DNA of 64,000 bases from Brachypodius melanocephalos (Eukaryota; Chordata; Aves; Passeriformes; Pycnonotidae): NCBI GenBank assembly GCA_013398615.1, contig VZSR01001645.1:1073417-1137416 (forward strand), in the 5' to 3' direction. Below are positions 1 through 14,000 of this stretch, one piece after another. The position numbers and the translations under genes are program-made. Each line of letters begins with the position of its first letter. The first letter of the stretch is position 1. Below the pieces are notes generated by a model. The model was not told the DNA's origin. It made no database searches and worked only from the letters and a program-made list of their open reading frames with translations.

Positions 1-130
1 GGGGGGGGGGGCGCGGGCAGGAGCCGTACAAAGCGGCGGGGGTGGCGGAATGTGTGCGTGTGCGCTTCGCAAACAGGAAGTAGAACGACCTCACTGACAT
101 CTTGTTGCTTTCCTGATGTTACCAGCGAGA
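1..130. promoter_or_regulatory. CpG-rich edge, possible promoter or first-exon remnant
   Basis: The window opens with a run of eleven G and then about 90 bases with a dozen or so CpG dinucleotides, far denser than the following DNA. An ETS-type core (aggaagt, 75-81) sits at the end of this patch. CpG density falls off quickly after about 90, so this may be the downstream edge of a CpG island belonging to a gene that lies to the left. No convincing start codon or splice donor was found, so the gene and its direction are unknown. The G run at the very end could also be a sequence-edge artefact. Confidence 0.35.
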
Positions 131-1165
131 CATAACCGTGTTTCTCTTCCTTCTGGCGCCTTTCCTCAATACCGAGGCTTTTAAATACACCACAGTACTT
201 TACCTCGCCTTACAACTACTCCCGGGGCAGCAGAGAGTCACTCTCTAAAGCCCATGAGCAGGGACTATCTTTTCCTCAGCCCAACTGTCCTCAAATCCCT
301 TTTCACATCTCATGTCCTTTCTACAAGGTACAGGAAAAGGGCTGGAGGCTTAGGAGACATTCTCAGGATGACTTCTCTCCAGGGCAGCGTTGTGGTGTGC
401 TGTGTCCCCATCCAGCTCCAGAGCACTTCGGGTGCTTTTGGGCCTAGGCTAGTGGTGGGTTGTCCTTTCCCCTTATTCCCAAGCTCCGGGGCTGAAGGAT
501 TCAAGCCAGGATTTTTAGAGAAGCAGGTCATTGGTCTTCCCTTGAAGATGTAGGACAGAAAGCCAAAGCTATAATCTGAAAGTTGTAGAAACAAAATAAC
601 AAAAGGAGGAAGTGCAGTTTCGGCTCTCACTGTTACTGGATTCTTTCTGGTTGGGACATTAGAAGAGCTAAGATAGCCTAACTAAGGGATAGTTCGCTGT
701 GAAATTCATCGTAACTCGTTTCCTGTTCTATGATTTTCATGTTATTTAAATATACTCCATGTGCCCTATGCTTTTAATCTTAAAAATATAAATTCTACTG
801 CCTTACTACAAAAAATGACCCATTTCCACGTTTTTAAAGAAAATACACAAATGTTGCCAAAAAATCCAGACACATCATCTGCTTTGTTTCACTTGTAAAA
901 TGTTAATTTTGATTTTTGACTAATGGCTAAGAACATTGGGGAACATCCATGGGAACATGAAAGCAATGCTTAAACCCCAAGAAATTACTCTTTTTAAAGC
1001 AGTTGAAAAGTATTTTCTCCAAGACATTTATGCTTTTTGCAATAAAACCAAATGCAAACTTCCAAACTTCTTAATTTCTAGCAATCATGACAGTGTGGTA
1101 AGGTTAACTCTTTATGTGCATCATGATTTTGATTTAGCAAAACAATTAAACTTAATTTAACTCTC

Positions 1166-1192
1166 TTTTTTTTTCTTTTTTTTTTTTTTTTT
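1166..1192. repeat. Poly-T tract
   Basis: This is a nearly uninterrupted run of T with one C. No LINE or SINE body is recognisable directly beside it, so it is listed only as low-complexity sequence. Confidence 0.9.
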
Positions 1193-4100
1193 CAATGAGT
1201 AAAAAGTTAACTACACTTAGAGGTTTTCTCCCTTTCTTTATTATCTGGTAAACTCCTGTGGAGAGTTTTACAGTGGAACAGTCACAGATCTGATACTGCT
1301 TTACTTGTGACTCAAAAATCATTAATAAATTTTGCCCTCATATTATTAAACCACATGATTTTGAAAAGAAGCTGTTGGGATAAAATTACAACAAACACCA
1401 TCAGAACAGCAAGAAATGCTTCTTATACTTTTTTTTTTTTTTTAATCAAAGCATATTAAAGGAAAATATAATCTCTGTGTGAGTGTGTGTATGTGTCCAA
1501 ACTGAGAGATGCTGAGAAGGGAGGGGAGATGTGCTTACTCCAGGTAGCCAGTAACCCAACAAACACTCCCAGGAGCTGGTACTGACACATGCTGAGTGCC
1601 CTTCGGCAAGCTGGGTAAAAAAACCAAAAACATCTTCAGAAGACAGTTATTTAAAGACATACACTCTGATTTTCTTCACTGGATGGAGTACAAGCAGTGC
1701 AGCGTGCACAGTGATTCTTGTTGCCACCCCCACAGTTTGCAGCCTCCCTCGCTCCCAGAATTCATGGAAGGCACTGTGCAGTTCCCATGTTTAGGACTCT
1801 GTGTCAACTGACAAGAGGTTGTCAATGGAAGCCTTTTGTCAAAATGGGGGGTGGGAGCATAGGCTTGGCTGTATTTCATGAATTGCTGATCTACCCTGAT
1901 TTTGTGTCTTGTTCTAGAGAAAGTTTTCACTTGCTGAGTTTTGCAATACCTGGATTTATAACTACTTCGACCTCTTCTATTGAGGAGAACAGTGAGTTAC
2001 AGAACTAATTTGCTCACACACAGGCATAGATTGGGGTGTGCACAGAAATTAAAAGAGTTTATAAATGTCTCTGGGGACCTTCCCTCCTCACCCAGTTCAA
2101 CCTGACAAAAACCAAAGTTGTTTTCTCTGATTTTGAGCTGGATTATTAAAATGCTGTACCAGCCTGGCTTTCAGAGGAAGTATTGGGAAAATTTGCAATT
2201 CATCCAAAACTCTGCTGTTCATCTTTGGATTGGTTCCAGGAAATATCAACACAATATATCAGTTCTTTGGTTCTTTGTGAGCTAATCTGCTTTCTTGTTT
2301 CCTTCTTTCAGTGCAAGAGTCTTCTTGGCTCTGCATCCATGTTATTGTGTAGGGTTCAGAGGTTGGAGGTGTGTGTCTACACATACATTATATGTAGAAT
2401 AAATAATGTATATTTAGTATATAATAGCCAAATACATAATAATAACTGCAGATTATATCACCTCTTTTTCTTATCCCTGACTGTTGTTCTTACCATGCAT
2501 TTTTTGTTCAGTGACACATGTAATTACCACATTGGTCTTCTAGTGCACATTTATTTGGATCTGAACTCTCTTGTGAGCTATAAGGAGGCTGGAGCTACTT
2601 TTTCCTATTTTAAGGCTCTTCAAGACTATTTTTTTTTTTTTTTAATTTAGCATTACTGTGGGTTTGATAGCCACTGTCTTACTCTCTGTTTCTAACCCTA
2701 AACCCAGTTTTTAGGAAATTGTGTTTTAAACACCTAAACCTAAAATGTTATTTAGATCAGAGAAATTAGCAACAGAAGTCAAATGACCTATTAGATCATC
2801 TTTTCTGTTCCCCTGCCAAAGCATACTGTGTCAACTCAGAATTAGTTTAAAGTCAGAGAAAACACGGCTGGAAATATACGGTATTTTCCAGTGCTGCTCT
2901 TTAGCCATGCTGGGCTAACACACTGCCTTCCACAAGTTAATGACCACACTGCACTTCTACCTGAGGGAAGGAAAATGGGCACGCCACTCCTTTCAGCTTT
3001 CTCTGTGTAGGGACAGAATAATAGAAATAACCAGAATTATAAAAATCTGGTTATGTGTCTTCCTTGCTGGTGCATATTCCACTACAGAAAAGTAGTTCCT
3101 CCCTCCACCTGAGTCTCTTCTTTTTGTTGAAAAAGGTATCCAGAGTGAAAAGTGGAACATCTTCATTTGTCTCAGGGATTCATGGATAATGCCAGCAACG
3201 AGATTGAGTGCTGCAGAATGTTGTCAGGCTTGTGAGCAGTTTGTTAAAGCTTACACCTGCTGTATTTAATATGTATTTGTGCATATGTTCACAAACCTGA
3301 GGACATTATTTCTTGTGTTATTTCTTGTGTAATATTGCTATTCAACTTACTTTATAGGTGCTTAGGAGTTCATCACTCTCACTACAGGAAAAGTCCATTT
3401 CTCTGGCATTGCAAAGATGAAAAAAGAAGATATTTTGTAGCTGTTTTGTTTTATTTTCCACAAGAGGTCAAATACTTGTAGCCCTTATTCATGCCTGATG
3501 ACTAAGTAGGATTAAGCATCTCTTCAGTTAATAAGCTATGTCTGATCTTGCTCACACAGGGGTAAAGTCAGTAGTAAATACACAACAGGGATGATACCAG
3601 AATTAAATCCCAGGCCAGCAATGCTCCTTCTCTTTCGTAAGCATCATAGGAGTAATTGTGTAACACTTTTTATTTTCTTTTTCCTATTAGGGTGGATCTC
3701 TGTGTCTTTCTTACTCCACAGGCCTCTCCCATTTATTTTCTCCTTTTCATACCAACTCGCGCTTGATGCGCCTGTGTGATTACTGTCCTTTAGGACAAGG
3801 AGGTTTTGTGCTGACCTCCTTTTGCAGCTAGTCAGCACAATAGGTTTCAGTTTAGCAAACTGAAAGGAATGAAGAGACTCTTCACTTCAAGCACTGCTAG
3901 CCTCTGATGACCTTTAATGCTCTGATGGAAAGTGTGTCCCTTTCAAAGACAGTGGCTTGGGTTATTACAAGCCGTAGCTGGAGCAGGGCAAGCTGCATTT
4001 TGACGTCGGGTATCCAGTCAGAGGGAAATCTCAGCTTCAGATTGACCAAACAGAATGTGTTGAAAGTCCCGCGGTGAAATTCTAGGCATTGTTGAGTTCA

Positions 4101-7100
4101 GGAAGAGCAGCGTTTTCTGGAACACATCAAAAACTCGTTCTGCTAACGCAGCGCCAAAAATGTTAACGTGTGATTGTGTTAGGACAATTGGTTGCGTTTA
4201 GATTAACCTCAATTTACAGTAACTTGACCTAAAGCTTAAGGCTTCACAAATGGCTTCAGCTGGTGTAACCTGAGCTGCCACCACTGAGGAAGTCTCCTCT
4301 TTCCTCCTCTGGTCGGGGGCTGTGTTTGCTGCCTTTGCTAACGGCGGCTCTTGCTTGTGTAGCCCCACGGGCAGCGACTTCACTGAGCAGGTAGGGAGGG
4401 CAGACACGCTCCTTCCTTTGCTTCTGGGTTAGTTTTTAGCTGGATCAGATCCATCATTTGTTTGACTGTCCCTCCCGTGGGTAGCACAGTCTTACAACAT
4501 CGTAATCCTCTTGTGAAACTCAACCCTTATCCCAGGATAAACATCTGGGACTTCGTAGTTCAAACATGCTCACCTGGAAGCATACATTGAACCTCAGCTG
4601 AGTTACACCTGGTGTCAGTGCACAGTTCTGTTCCTGAATCAGGGGCAGCTGGATGGAGCAAAGGAGTCAGGGTTCATTTTTATTTAAACATTTGTGTGTA
4701 GAAGACATTTGGTTGCATATTACTCTAATATGTATAATTCATGTGAGAGATGTGCTTGGATTAGCAGAGGTTTAAGAGCAGGCCTGACAGCCAGTAGCTG
4801 CTGAGTGGAATCCTTCAAGTGTGCTGTTTTGTGAATTGAAATGTGAGGTACAGTCTGTGACTGCAGTTATGAACCTTTCGCAGTCTGGGATCTCACAGGC
4901 TGTTCAGATAAGCAGCATGCTTGTACATTCAGTGGGAATTTGGGAGCCTTAACAATTGGAAATATATATTTTCCTAGTTTGTCTAAGCTGATGAATCACA
5001 GAATCGTGTAACTTTGATTGCTCTTTTGCTTCCCTATACTTACTTTAATTTCCTGATGTTTGTAGCTCAAAAGCCGCTACAAACTGCTCCTGTTTGCTTT
5101 CTGAGTACTTGAAACTCAGTTTCATAGGGCTTAAGAGAAAATGTCTTCTTAAACTTGTAGTAGTTAATAAGACTGCAGCTGCTGAAATTCTGTGCTCACA
5201 GAAGGAATTGCCTTCTTTCAAAATTTCCCTCTTTCATACTGATTTTGTTTGCCTCCACACATGAAAATTGGTGAGGAGATAAGAATACTTCAGTCTTCAG
5301 TTGACCTGAGAGAAGTGTGTCCACCCATAGGAACTTTGCATTTTCTGGAAGTTTGTGAAAGTGCTAAAGCTAATGCTGCAGTGCTGTTGGTAACACAGAT
5401 GATCTATTGCTGTTTGCTTGCTGTCAGTTCTTCACAACCACAGCACACAGAGAATAGGAAAGATGTTCAAATTTATAATTTTCAGAATAACTAAGGGAAT
5501 AAACAGAAAGATCAATAGGTCAAGGATTTTTTTCCCCCTTTTCTCTCTTTTTTTAAAAATCACTTTCTGTAGGGTTTTCATATAGAGCTCTGACCTGTAA
5601 GTTCTCAGCTCTCATCAGCTGAAGTTCGTGGAGTTGTGCTTTCACTGATGGAAGATGGGGCTGTTCCTCTTCCCCTCCTCCCGTCTTCACTTTTCTGTCT
5701 CCTCCCTACATTACTTTTACTATGTGCCATACAGTAGCACTTCAGGTTTAACAGAACAATTCAGCATCATTTTCCTCTGCTCTTCAGATTCAGAGGAACA
5801 ACTGTTCAGTGCTGCAGTGAAGGTGTAGTTTTTCTGCGTCATCTTTATGATGCTTGTGAAAATCTCAGGCCAATTCAGAAAGTCCTTGGATATTGTGTAC
5901 CTTGGAGAAGAGCAGAGAACTGGTTTTTAACCTTCCTCTGACCCCAGGCACCATCACAACCAAGAAGCCAATGTGCCTATGTATGTGTGTTTGTATAAAC
6001 CAGTACCTGCACTTACACACTGGTTTTTAAAGTGTACTCCAAGGCAAAGATTTATGATTGGTTTCAATGGTGAAAGGGGATGTAATAGTCCAACAAGTTT
6101 AAGAATCACTGATACATACCCATTTTCTATATTTTCATCCTCCTTCTCTTTCCTTTAGTTCATATCTAATCTTCTGTGATGTTTTGGCGCTAATGCATTG
6201 GCACTAAAGGAGGAAGGGAGGTGGCTATGGCAAATTAGATTGTAGAAGAGTTCTGGAAAGTATAGGAGTTTTTAAAACATTTAAGATAATTCCATACATT
6301 AAGGAGGACAGATCAGCTCTTCGCCAAAAAAGAAATTGTTGCATTCCCTACCCCTTCTGTTTATGCAGAATATTTTATTTTAGACTCCCTAGCATCTGTA
6401 AAAATGACTTTAAATCTGCCTGCCTTACCCCTCAGCAGTTGCCTTTGGACTGCTAAACTGATTGTTCCATTTCAGCTGTGATCTGTGCTGCTGTTCCTAT
6501 TTGTCTTCAGAGCTGGTGGCTGTTGTCCTGATTTCTCTGGATTGCATTTCAGTGCATAACTGAGGCAGCAGAGGGAAAACTGTTATTGACATTAAATAAC
6601 CAATTTTTAACAATGTTATAGGCGAGCAGTGTTGCTATTCATTATAGATACTTTTAGTTGTCATCAAAGCAGGTAATGTAGCATTGAAGGCTTTAGTGGA
6701 CTCATGCAGAGGAATGTAAATTTCTGTAACTGGACTGGGGTCACATTGTTTGAAATTGGCTGAAGTGTTCTGGTATGTCATCCATGGCTGGATATGGAGC
6801 AGTGGTTCAAAATAATCTGTAGGTCCTTCTATTATTGCATGTTTCTGGGCTGAGCATGCAGTCTTTGCCTTCCAATAAAAGTGGAGATGTGATGCTGAAA
6901 TTGCAGTGCTGTCTTTTTTTTTCCCCCTGGCTTGTGCCAGATAGTTTCTACATTGAAAGCTTTAAAAGCTGGATTGCTGCAATTTTGAAAATTTACCAGA
7001 GAGAATTTGACTTTACGTTTTTCTCACCCCATAGGACTTGGCTGGAGCTCATTTTTTCTAATCCATTTTAATATGTATTTGGCATCATGCAAAACAACAA

Positions 7101-7532
7101 CAAAAAACCCCACATATTTTCTCTCCTCCATTTCATGTACAAGAAAACAAAACCACTTTATGGTCATGGTAAGGTTTACTGCCCTTCTTAGTAACACTTT
7201 TGCTGTGGAAAATGTCAGCAGCGGGTAGGGGGGATGAAGAATTGTGAATGTGGAATAGAAAAACCAAATTAATTTTGACTAGTAGCACTGAAAATTTCAC
7301 CCATCACTGTGATGAAGTGTCTGTTTACTTACAGCCACACAGGGGTTCTGGGAAGTTAGACATGGACAATATTCTTTTCCACTCAATGGTGTCTTCACAT
7401 GGTACTGCCTTGGGGTTAATTAGGTGAAGCAGCTGAAACAAATTAACATTTTGCTGCCATGACAGGGGGTGGTCTCAGGGCTGCAGGCCTACACCTACAG
7501 TCTGCCTGTGGTACTAATAGGAGGAGGAAGTA

Positions 7533-7548
7533 TTACTACTAGTAGTAA
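7533..7548. repeat. 16-bp perfect palindrome
   Basis: The sequence ttactactagtagtaa reads the same on both strands. It sits between two GGAGGA-type purine repeats. It may be just a local trinucleotide (ACT/AGT) expansion. Confidence 0.8.
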
Positions 7549-7837
7549 GAGGAGGAAAACTAGGTGTCTAGGAGAAAAACAGTGGGATTTTTTTTTTTTT
7601 TTAGATGTAAGGTGAAGGCACATGGTGCCATAACTGGGGAAGATGGACTAGAGGAAAGGGGACGAAAAAGGTCCCATGTAGTTTGCTTTAAATGTCAGTA
7701 GTTCTTGTCATCAGGTTGATCAACAATTCAAAGTATCTCTTGTAATTTTGCATCTGCTGTCCTTTACAGCTCTGCAAAGACAGTAGTTTTACTCCCAGGA
7801 TTTATACATGGAGATAGAGCTATGCATTTCCATGGAC

Positions 7838-8054
7838 AAACCAGTTCTAAATATCAGGAAAAGCTTCTTTGCTGAAAGGGTGGTCAGGCATTGGATCATG
7901 CTGCCCAGGGAAGTGTTGGAGTCGACATCCCTTGAGATATTTAAGAAATGTAAATGTGGCACTTAAGGACCTGGTTTAGTGATGGGCTTAACCCACCAGG
8001 CTGGGTTAATAGTTGGACTGGATGACCTTAAGGGTCTTTTCCAACCTGTCAATC
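7838..8054 (+). mobile_element. CR1 LINE fragment, 3' end
   Basis: This is a 5'-truncated CR1 retrotransposon copy on the plus strand. It shows the CR1 3' end in order: the 'agcttctttgctgaaaggg' segment, 'ggcattggatcatgctgcccagg', the 'gagatatttaagaaatgtaaatgtggcactta' stretch, the 'ggttaatagttggactggatgacctt' segment and the final 'ttttccaacctgtc'. Truncation at the 5' end and lack of a coding ORF are normal for CR1, which is copied from its 3' end. The copy is moderately diverged. It supports an avian origin for the window. Confidence 0.85.
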
Positions 8055-11000
8055 AAAAGCCTGATAGTTGTGGTTCGTTTCTGGAGTTAATTTAGGAGTG
8101 AAATACAGTTTATGGACCATCAGGTAGAACATTACTGGAAGTGTCTTCAGGAATACTGCTATAGTTACTCTTAAGGGTGAGGTGATGATCCAAAGTGTAA
8201 AGGAAGAAGACATCAGCTGGCCACAGCATGGACTTGTATCAGTAGATGATAACTGTCCTTCCTGTGAGGAAAACAAAAAGGTGGGGGGGAAGTTTGTGTT
8301 CATATTTTCTTTGTTTGCTAATTTCCTTCTGAAAATTGATGAACTTGGTCTCCTGATAAAAGGAGGAAAACATAGTTTTGCTTGATCTTTGCAGTATGAT
8401 GATTGCATTTCTTTTTAGGCTGCTCAGTGTGTTGTGCTCATTTTAATTCTATGTAGAACAATAATTAGGTTAAGTAATTATGAAAGGCCCACATAAAAAG
8501 TTATCACCCTTGTAATGTCTTGACTTGCATGTGGAACTTGAGGTAAGATTGAAGCATGGGGCTGTGTCCAAGACAGACACTCACATGTAGTTTCATTTTC
8601 CTTCTGTCTGAATCCAAGTCTGGGCAATATAATAGTTGTGTAAATTAGCAATGAAAAAGTTTAGTAGGGTTTTTTGTTTGGGATTTTTTTGTTGATTTGT
8701 TTGTCCTGCTTTCTCAGATGTTTTATTTCAGAATTGGCTCATTTGCTGGAATCCAACCTGTTAGCACAACAGGTAGATAAGAGTATTAGTAATATTGGTA
8801 TTTCTAGTGCAGTGTGTTCGCTATGTTAAGTTTCACTAGTGGTCACTAGTGGAGAAGATGTTTCTGGTTTGAAAATTATTTACTTCCCAAATCTGTGACT
8901 TATCTCTTGTGGGTAGTGAATGCATGGTGAAGATATGTCATAAAGTCAAATAAAGGGTTTATGAGAGCAGGTTTGGACTGGCTAGCTTGTCCCTAAATTT
9001 AATGACAGGAGCAAATTGTACTTCTTGTCTCAAACAACAGTAGAATATATAGCAAATTTTGACCAAAGTACTTCACCTTATGGGTTTTTTCCATTTTTAC
9101 AATGACTTTTTTTTTTTTAAGAGAAGATTTTCTAAGCTCTTCATCTATAAACTTAGACATTTGTAAATGTAGAAAGATAACACATAACTGAGGCCAGTAA
9201 GTGAAAAACAATGATTGAGTCATATACACCAGGCTCTGTAAGGAATGTAGCACAAACAGACTCATAAAACATTTCATAATTTTCAGACATGTTTTTTGTT
9301 TACAAATACACAGTTCTTACCATGATTCAAGATTTAGTATTTAAGCCGAGGATGAAATGTCTTCCCTATTGTAAAGGGAAGAAACTAAATGCTTACAGTT
9401 GTATAAAACTTCTATTAATGTTACATCAGGCATATTTTTTAAAATTGGACAAGATCCATATTTTTGTAATATTATAATACACATTTTTTTGTAAGAATTA
9501 ATTTTATAGGATGTATTTCTTGCCTTTTGAGCTTGATTTGATTGGTTGGGTGTTTTGTGAGGTGACAGGGTTTTTTTCTATTCTTGGATGGGTTTTGGTT
9601 AGCTGGTTTTGTGGTTTGGAAGGAGAAACAAGAAGGTGGTGCTTCAGAAATGCAGAGACCTGAGGAAACAGATAGGAGGACAGAAAAAAAGTCTGGGAGA
9701 AGATGGATGGAACCCAGACTGGGGTAGACAGAGTGGAGCTGAGCAGACATCAGCTGTAATGGAAGGACAGAAATATATAGGTGAGTGTTGGATTTGTTGA
9801 ACCAGGCTGAAGAGCAGAACTTTGCCCGCATACTTGGGCTTCACAAAGTCAGTGAGAGCACAGGTGATTGTAACAATCCCGCTTTTTGCCACCTCGAGTA
9901 GCCAGAGTTTGGTGTTGGGGCACTTGGCAGGGCCATACTGATGGTCAGCTGCAAAGAGCAGGTGAATGAGTTGCTTTGGTGTTCTTACTTTTCCAGATCT
10001 TACGTCCATCAGAGCATTACAGTGTGTTATGCCAGCTGATTTCTGCACTGCTGTTAACTGGGTGGTGACCTTTCTTTTGTTCAGATTTCAGGAATTCTGG
10101 ACACTTTCCAGTGGCACAGCTAATAAATATGTATGACAATCATTCAGCAAATGTAGGCCTCTGGACAGCAGAATTGGTTTTCTTACGATTTCTTACAGTT
10201 GCCTGTTGCATATTCCCTAGAAGTCACCAGCAGTTCATGTGAAAACCATTGCCTGGGTAACTTCTTACATATTCTTAGTGAACACCTGTGTGTATTTTAA
10301 ATCCTTTATATCCAAATCCTGTCTGTACATTTCTAAAGTTGGTTAAGTAAGTGGTGTGGGGTTTTTTTTCCTCCTGATGGATTAGCTGTGTTTTGCTAAA
10401 GAAGCTGCATTTCAATGCATTTTTCCACTCCTCTGTACATATATCCACTGCTAATATAGATCAGTTTTAGAAGTGATTGCTGTGGCAGGTAGAAGGCAAT
10501 TTGTATTTCTCAAACCAGTGGAACAAGTGGAAAGTATTTCAGGTGGTTTAGGCACAGCATTTTCATGGTTGACTGTGATCCTGTTTCCTGATGGATAGAG
10601 AGAGCTGCTCAGCAGTGTGCTGCAGGCACACTCAACAGCTATGAGAGATTTCCTTTCCCTTGGGTGGTATTGTCTCGTGCTTTGGGAAGGGAAGGAACAA
10701 GTTTCTGTCCCTGAGGTCAAAATGCAACACCAAACAGCCAGGATTTTTGGAAGATTTACAATTTAGTAAGCCACAGTTACAGTCATGTCCTCTTGTTGTC
10801 CAAGCAATGCTATCTGTGCCTTAGCATGTGCAGTTGGTGCGTCAGATATTTGGGGTGCTGTCTTTCATCAGACCTATGTGGGCCATTACTGTCTCAGGCA
10901 AAGGAGTTGGGATTTCCACAAGAATTAAGAACTCTTCACAGTGTTTTGTAATATGATCTGTATGATCCAAAAGTCTGCCTTTTGCAGACTTAGATTGTTT

Positions 11001-14000
11001 GAGGAGTTGGCAGAACTAAGTTTTATATGCTATATTTAATATTTCAGTCACAATACCAAGATGTCAGCGTTCCTCAATTAGTAATTGTTCTTAATATTGA
11101 CATTTCATTAAGGGGCTTTGTGACACAGAGTTGCTGTCTTTGGTCTGGATGGTAGCAGAAGGACATTTGTAGCTGACTATGTCTTTTCAGCACAATGTTT
11201 TCTGTCCAAGAAGTATCTGAGCTCAGTTTGGATAACTTGACTTTGGCCTTGAGGTTAAGACAAAAAATGATGTGGACATACCATGATATGGGCAACAACT
11301 TATTGTTGGGAGGGCATGGGAAAACCCAACCAGTTTCCCACCTAGTATGTAGGCTGTACCATGAGAGAGATTCTTTCCTTTCCCTTGGGACTGTAGAACT
11401 GGCTGGAAGGTCTCATGCTATTTTGGTAATATTAAGTAATAGTGTGCTTGTTTTCCTCTCTTGTTATTGACAGCTGTGTTTTTCTGTTGCTCTTGTTGTT
11501 CTGTAAATATCAATGTGAGTCAATCTCTTATGCTTTGTTGTGTTGTAAAGAGATTGTTTGTCTAATGAGATATAAAAGGTGTCCTGTAACTTCAATTTAG
11601 TTTGTCTCTGAGACACAGAACATGTGAGAAAAGAGACAAGTTGAAAGATGTCCATGGTGGCAGAAGTGAAATCTTACTGGTAATATTTAGAACAAATTTG
11701 GGGGTATATCTTGGAAAGTTACTACTGACAGGCAGAACTCAATACCTGCATAAAGAACTATCCTAATTCCTGTAAGAAACTGAGTTTTAGCAAACTGTGG
11801 GGAAAAAAAGATTTTCCAAAAATCTCCAACTTACAGCTTATATTTGAGCCATTTATATTGATGATTTTATTAATAACTTTTTTTTTCTGGAACACGTCAG
11901 CACTTCCTGGCCCTGTTTTCCAATACTCCCTATATAAAAGTTTTATTTCTAAACCTGTAGAATCTAGAAAACCAGAGCTTTTTAAGAAAACTTTTAGAAA
12001 GCTTTTAGAAAACCAGAAAACTTTCATATCTCACAATTAAGAAAAACAATTTGTGTATAGGAAATTTCTAATAGTCCTCTGCATCTCTTCTAGAAAAAAA
12101 CCCTCTCTCCCTGAAAACTAAGAATCCACAAACTGTAAGATATTAAAAACTAATACAGACCTTAAAAACCACATGTCAAGTGCAAGATATTTTTGCAAGT
12201 TTAGGAGATGACTGAAAGGAAGAAGATAAAAAAACATTTTTTTTTCTTTCTTTTTTTCTTTAATCTTTTTTCATTTTTTCCCTCCCTCTTTTTCTCATTT
12301 TTTTTCCTTTTCCCTTTCCTTTTTCTTTCTGTGATAGGGGCTTTTGTCACTCCTTCAAGGGGAAGCGACACAAATCTTCTGAATTTTTACTGTTTATGAG
12401 AGTTACTTGGTATAACTGATGTAAAAGCACATAAATACTGTATTTCTAATTCCTCACAGTAAAGCTGCATCCCATTTCATATATGTGTGGATCTTTAAGT
12501 GCAGTCACTGTATGATTTGTTTTGTTCAGCATAGGTGATGCCCACTGATGGTGCCATTTTTATAAGAAAAGACATTTGCACAAGTTCTCTGCCATAATTA
12601 ATATGGTAAATGCAGAGGATGTTGCATTAGTTTTTTAAGTGTCAGGGCAGAGCCACACAACAAAGCCTTTGCAGTGCAGTGGCCTCATGCTGAAATTGCT
12701 CATAAGACAGTATAATTAATACAGAGAGAACTTGCAGTGAGTAATGGATTTATTTATGGTAAATGTGTGTTTTGACAACCGAGAGCATACTTTTAATTTC
12801 CGTCTGTAAGGTGGAAGCTTGAAGAATTGGAGGGTTCTGACACTTGAAGAAAATTATGTGATTGGAAAAAGGCTTCATTTCCTCCAAAATCATTTTTCTG
12901 CAGAGGCCTTTCATGCTGGCACAGCTAAGTTGGTTTAATTCCTCCAAGGGAAGTGTGTGTGGGTAAAAGCTCACAACAAAACTCTCTTTGTTTCTGCAAT
13001 AGGGTTTTACTGGCTGCTTCAATTCAGTACCCCCCTGTTACTGCATACAGATTTATCTCAATAATGGCTCAGTCACATAAAGGAGATGAAGTTTCAGAAC
13101 TGGGCCATATTTAAAATTTGTTTAGCATTGGCTTTATTCTTTCTGGCTGAAGCTCTGTCAGGTGTAGAGCACTGCTTTGAAAAAAACTGGATTGTGATCT
13201 GGTCATCTCATTGAGCTGGATGTGTGGGAATGGAGAAGTGGCAATATCTTTCCCAGTGGTGGTATGTGAAACTATTTTCATTTAGTGCGATGTTAGGAGA
13301 AATATATTCTGACCCATATAGTAACAAAGGCTGCAGGTTTTCCTCAGCACAGCTGAAAAAAATGCATCCATCCTTAATTTTAGTAGCAAACAGCCAGTGG
13401 CTTGGAAGGGCTAATTCCACACAGCCAGGAGACCCTGATGGGCAAAAATAAAATTAATTTTCATTTCAGTGCCTATTCTCAAGGTGATGCTGGCTCTGTC
13501 TTTTTGGAGTAGTTACACCTGTCTCTGTTAGTCCAGGAAATGAGGGAGCACTGGGAAAAGGGCATTAATCTGCCCCCTTATGCCACCAGCAGCACAAGGT
13601 AAAAAGGAATAAGGCCCTACTGCTGACTTGCTGTTTCCTGCTGTCCTGTTGGACCCATCTGAACCCCTCAGTTTGCTGGTCAAGCCAGAGAAAAGTGTTG
13701 TGGAGAGGCAGAATCTCCTGCTCCCTGACCAGGATGTGCTGAGCTCTAGGTTGATCCTTTCCCTTGTGTGATTTCAGGGGTTTGGGACTTTTTTTTTTTT
13801 TTGAGGATAAACAAGTGCATCAAAAGATTATTTTTTCCATATTTAATATTAAAAGCACTTATTAGTTTAATGCATTCATATGAGCAAGTACATTAGGTAC
13901 TTTAAAGAATTAAGCAAAACAATTATAAAAGTTGAAATAAAGTCTATTCTTAAAATACAAGATAAGGGAAGCATAAATATCTCTTATTACTTAAATCTCT

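Larger units (their letters stand above)
131..7837. other. Unique AT-rich non-coding stretch
   Basis: I see no recognisable gene here. The longest reading frame, 155 codons at 2183-2650 on the plus strand, is hydrophobic, AT-rich, ends in a poly-T tract and matches no family I know. The stretch holds a poly-T tract at 1166-1192, a 12-base tandem duplication at 3306-3329 and a 16-base perfect palindrome at 7533-7548. Around 4130-4200 several CpGs survive in otherwise CpG-poor DNA, which could mark a conserved element. Confidence 0.6.

Noticed and set aside
2183..2650. Longest open frame in the window (155 codons, plus strand)
   Set aside because: It is hydrophobic and AT-driven, ends in a poly-T tract, has no recognisable domain and lacks splice context. 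It looks like chance.
4068..4084. 'gcggtgaaattcta' resembling a small-subunit rRNA motif
   Set aside because: The match is only about a dozen bases and the surrounding DNA has no rRNA similarity.
12208..12399. Poly-Phe/Leu frame resembling a membrane segment
   Set aside because: It is the translation of a pyrimidine tract.
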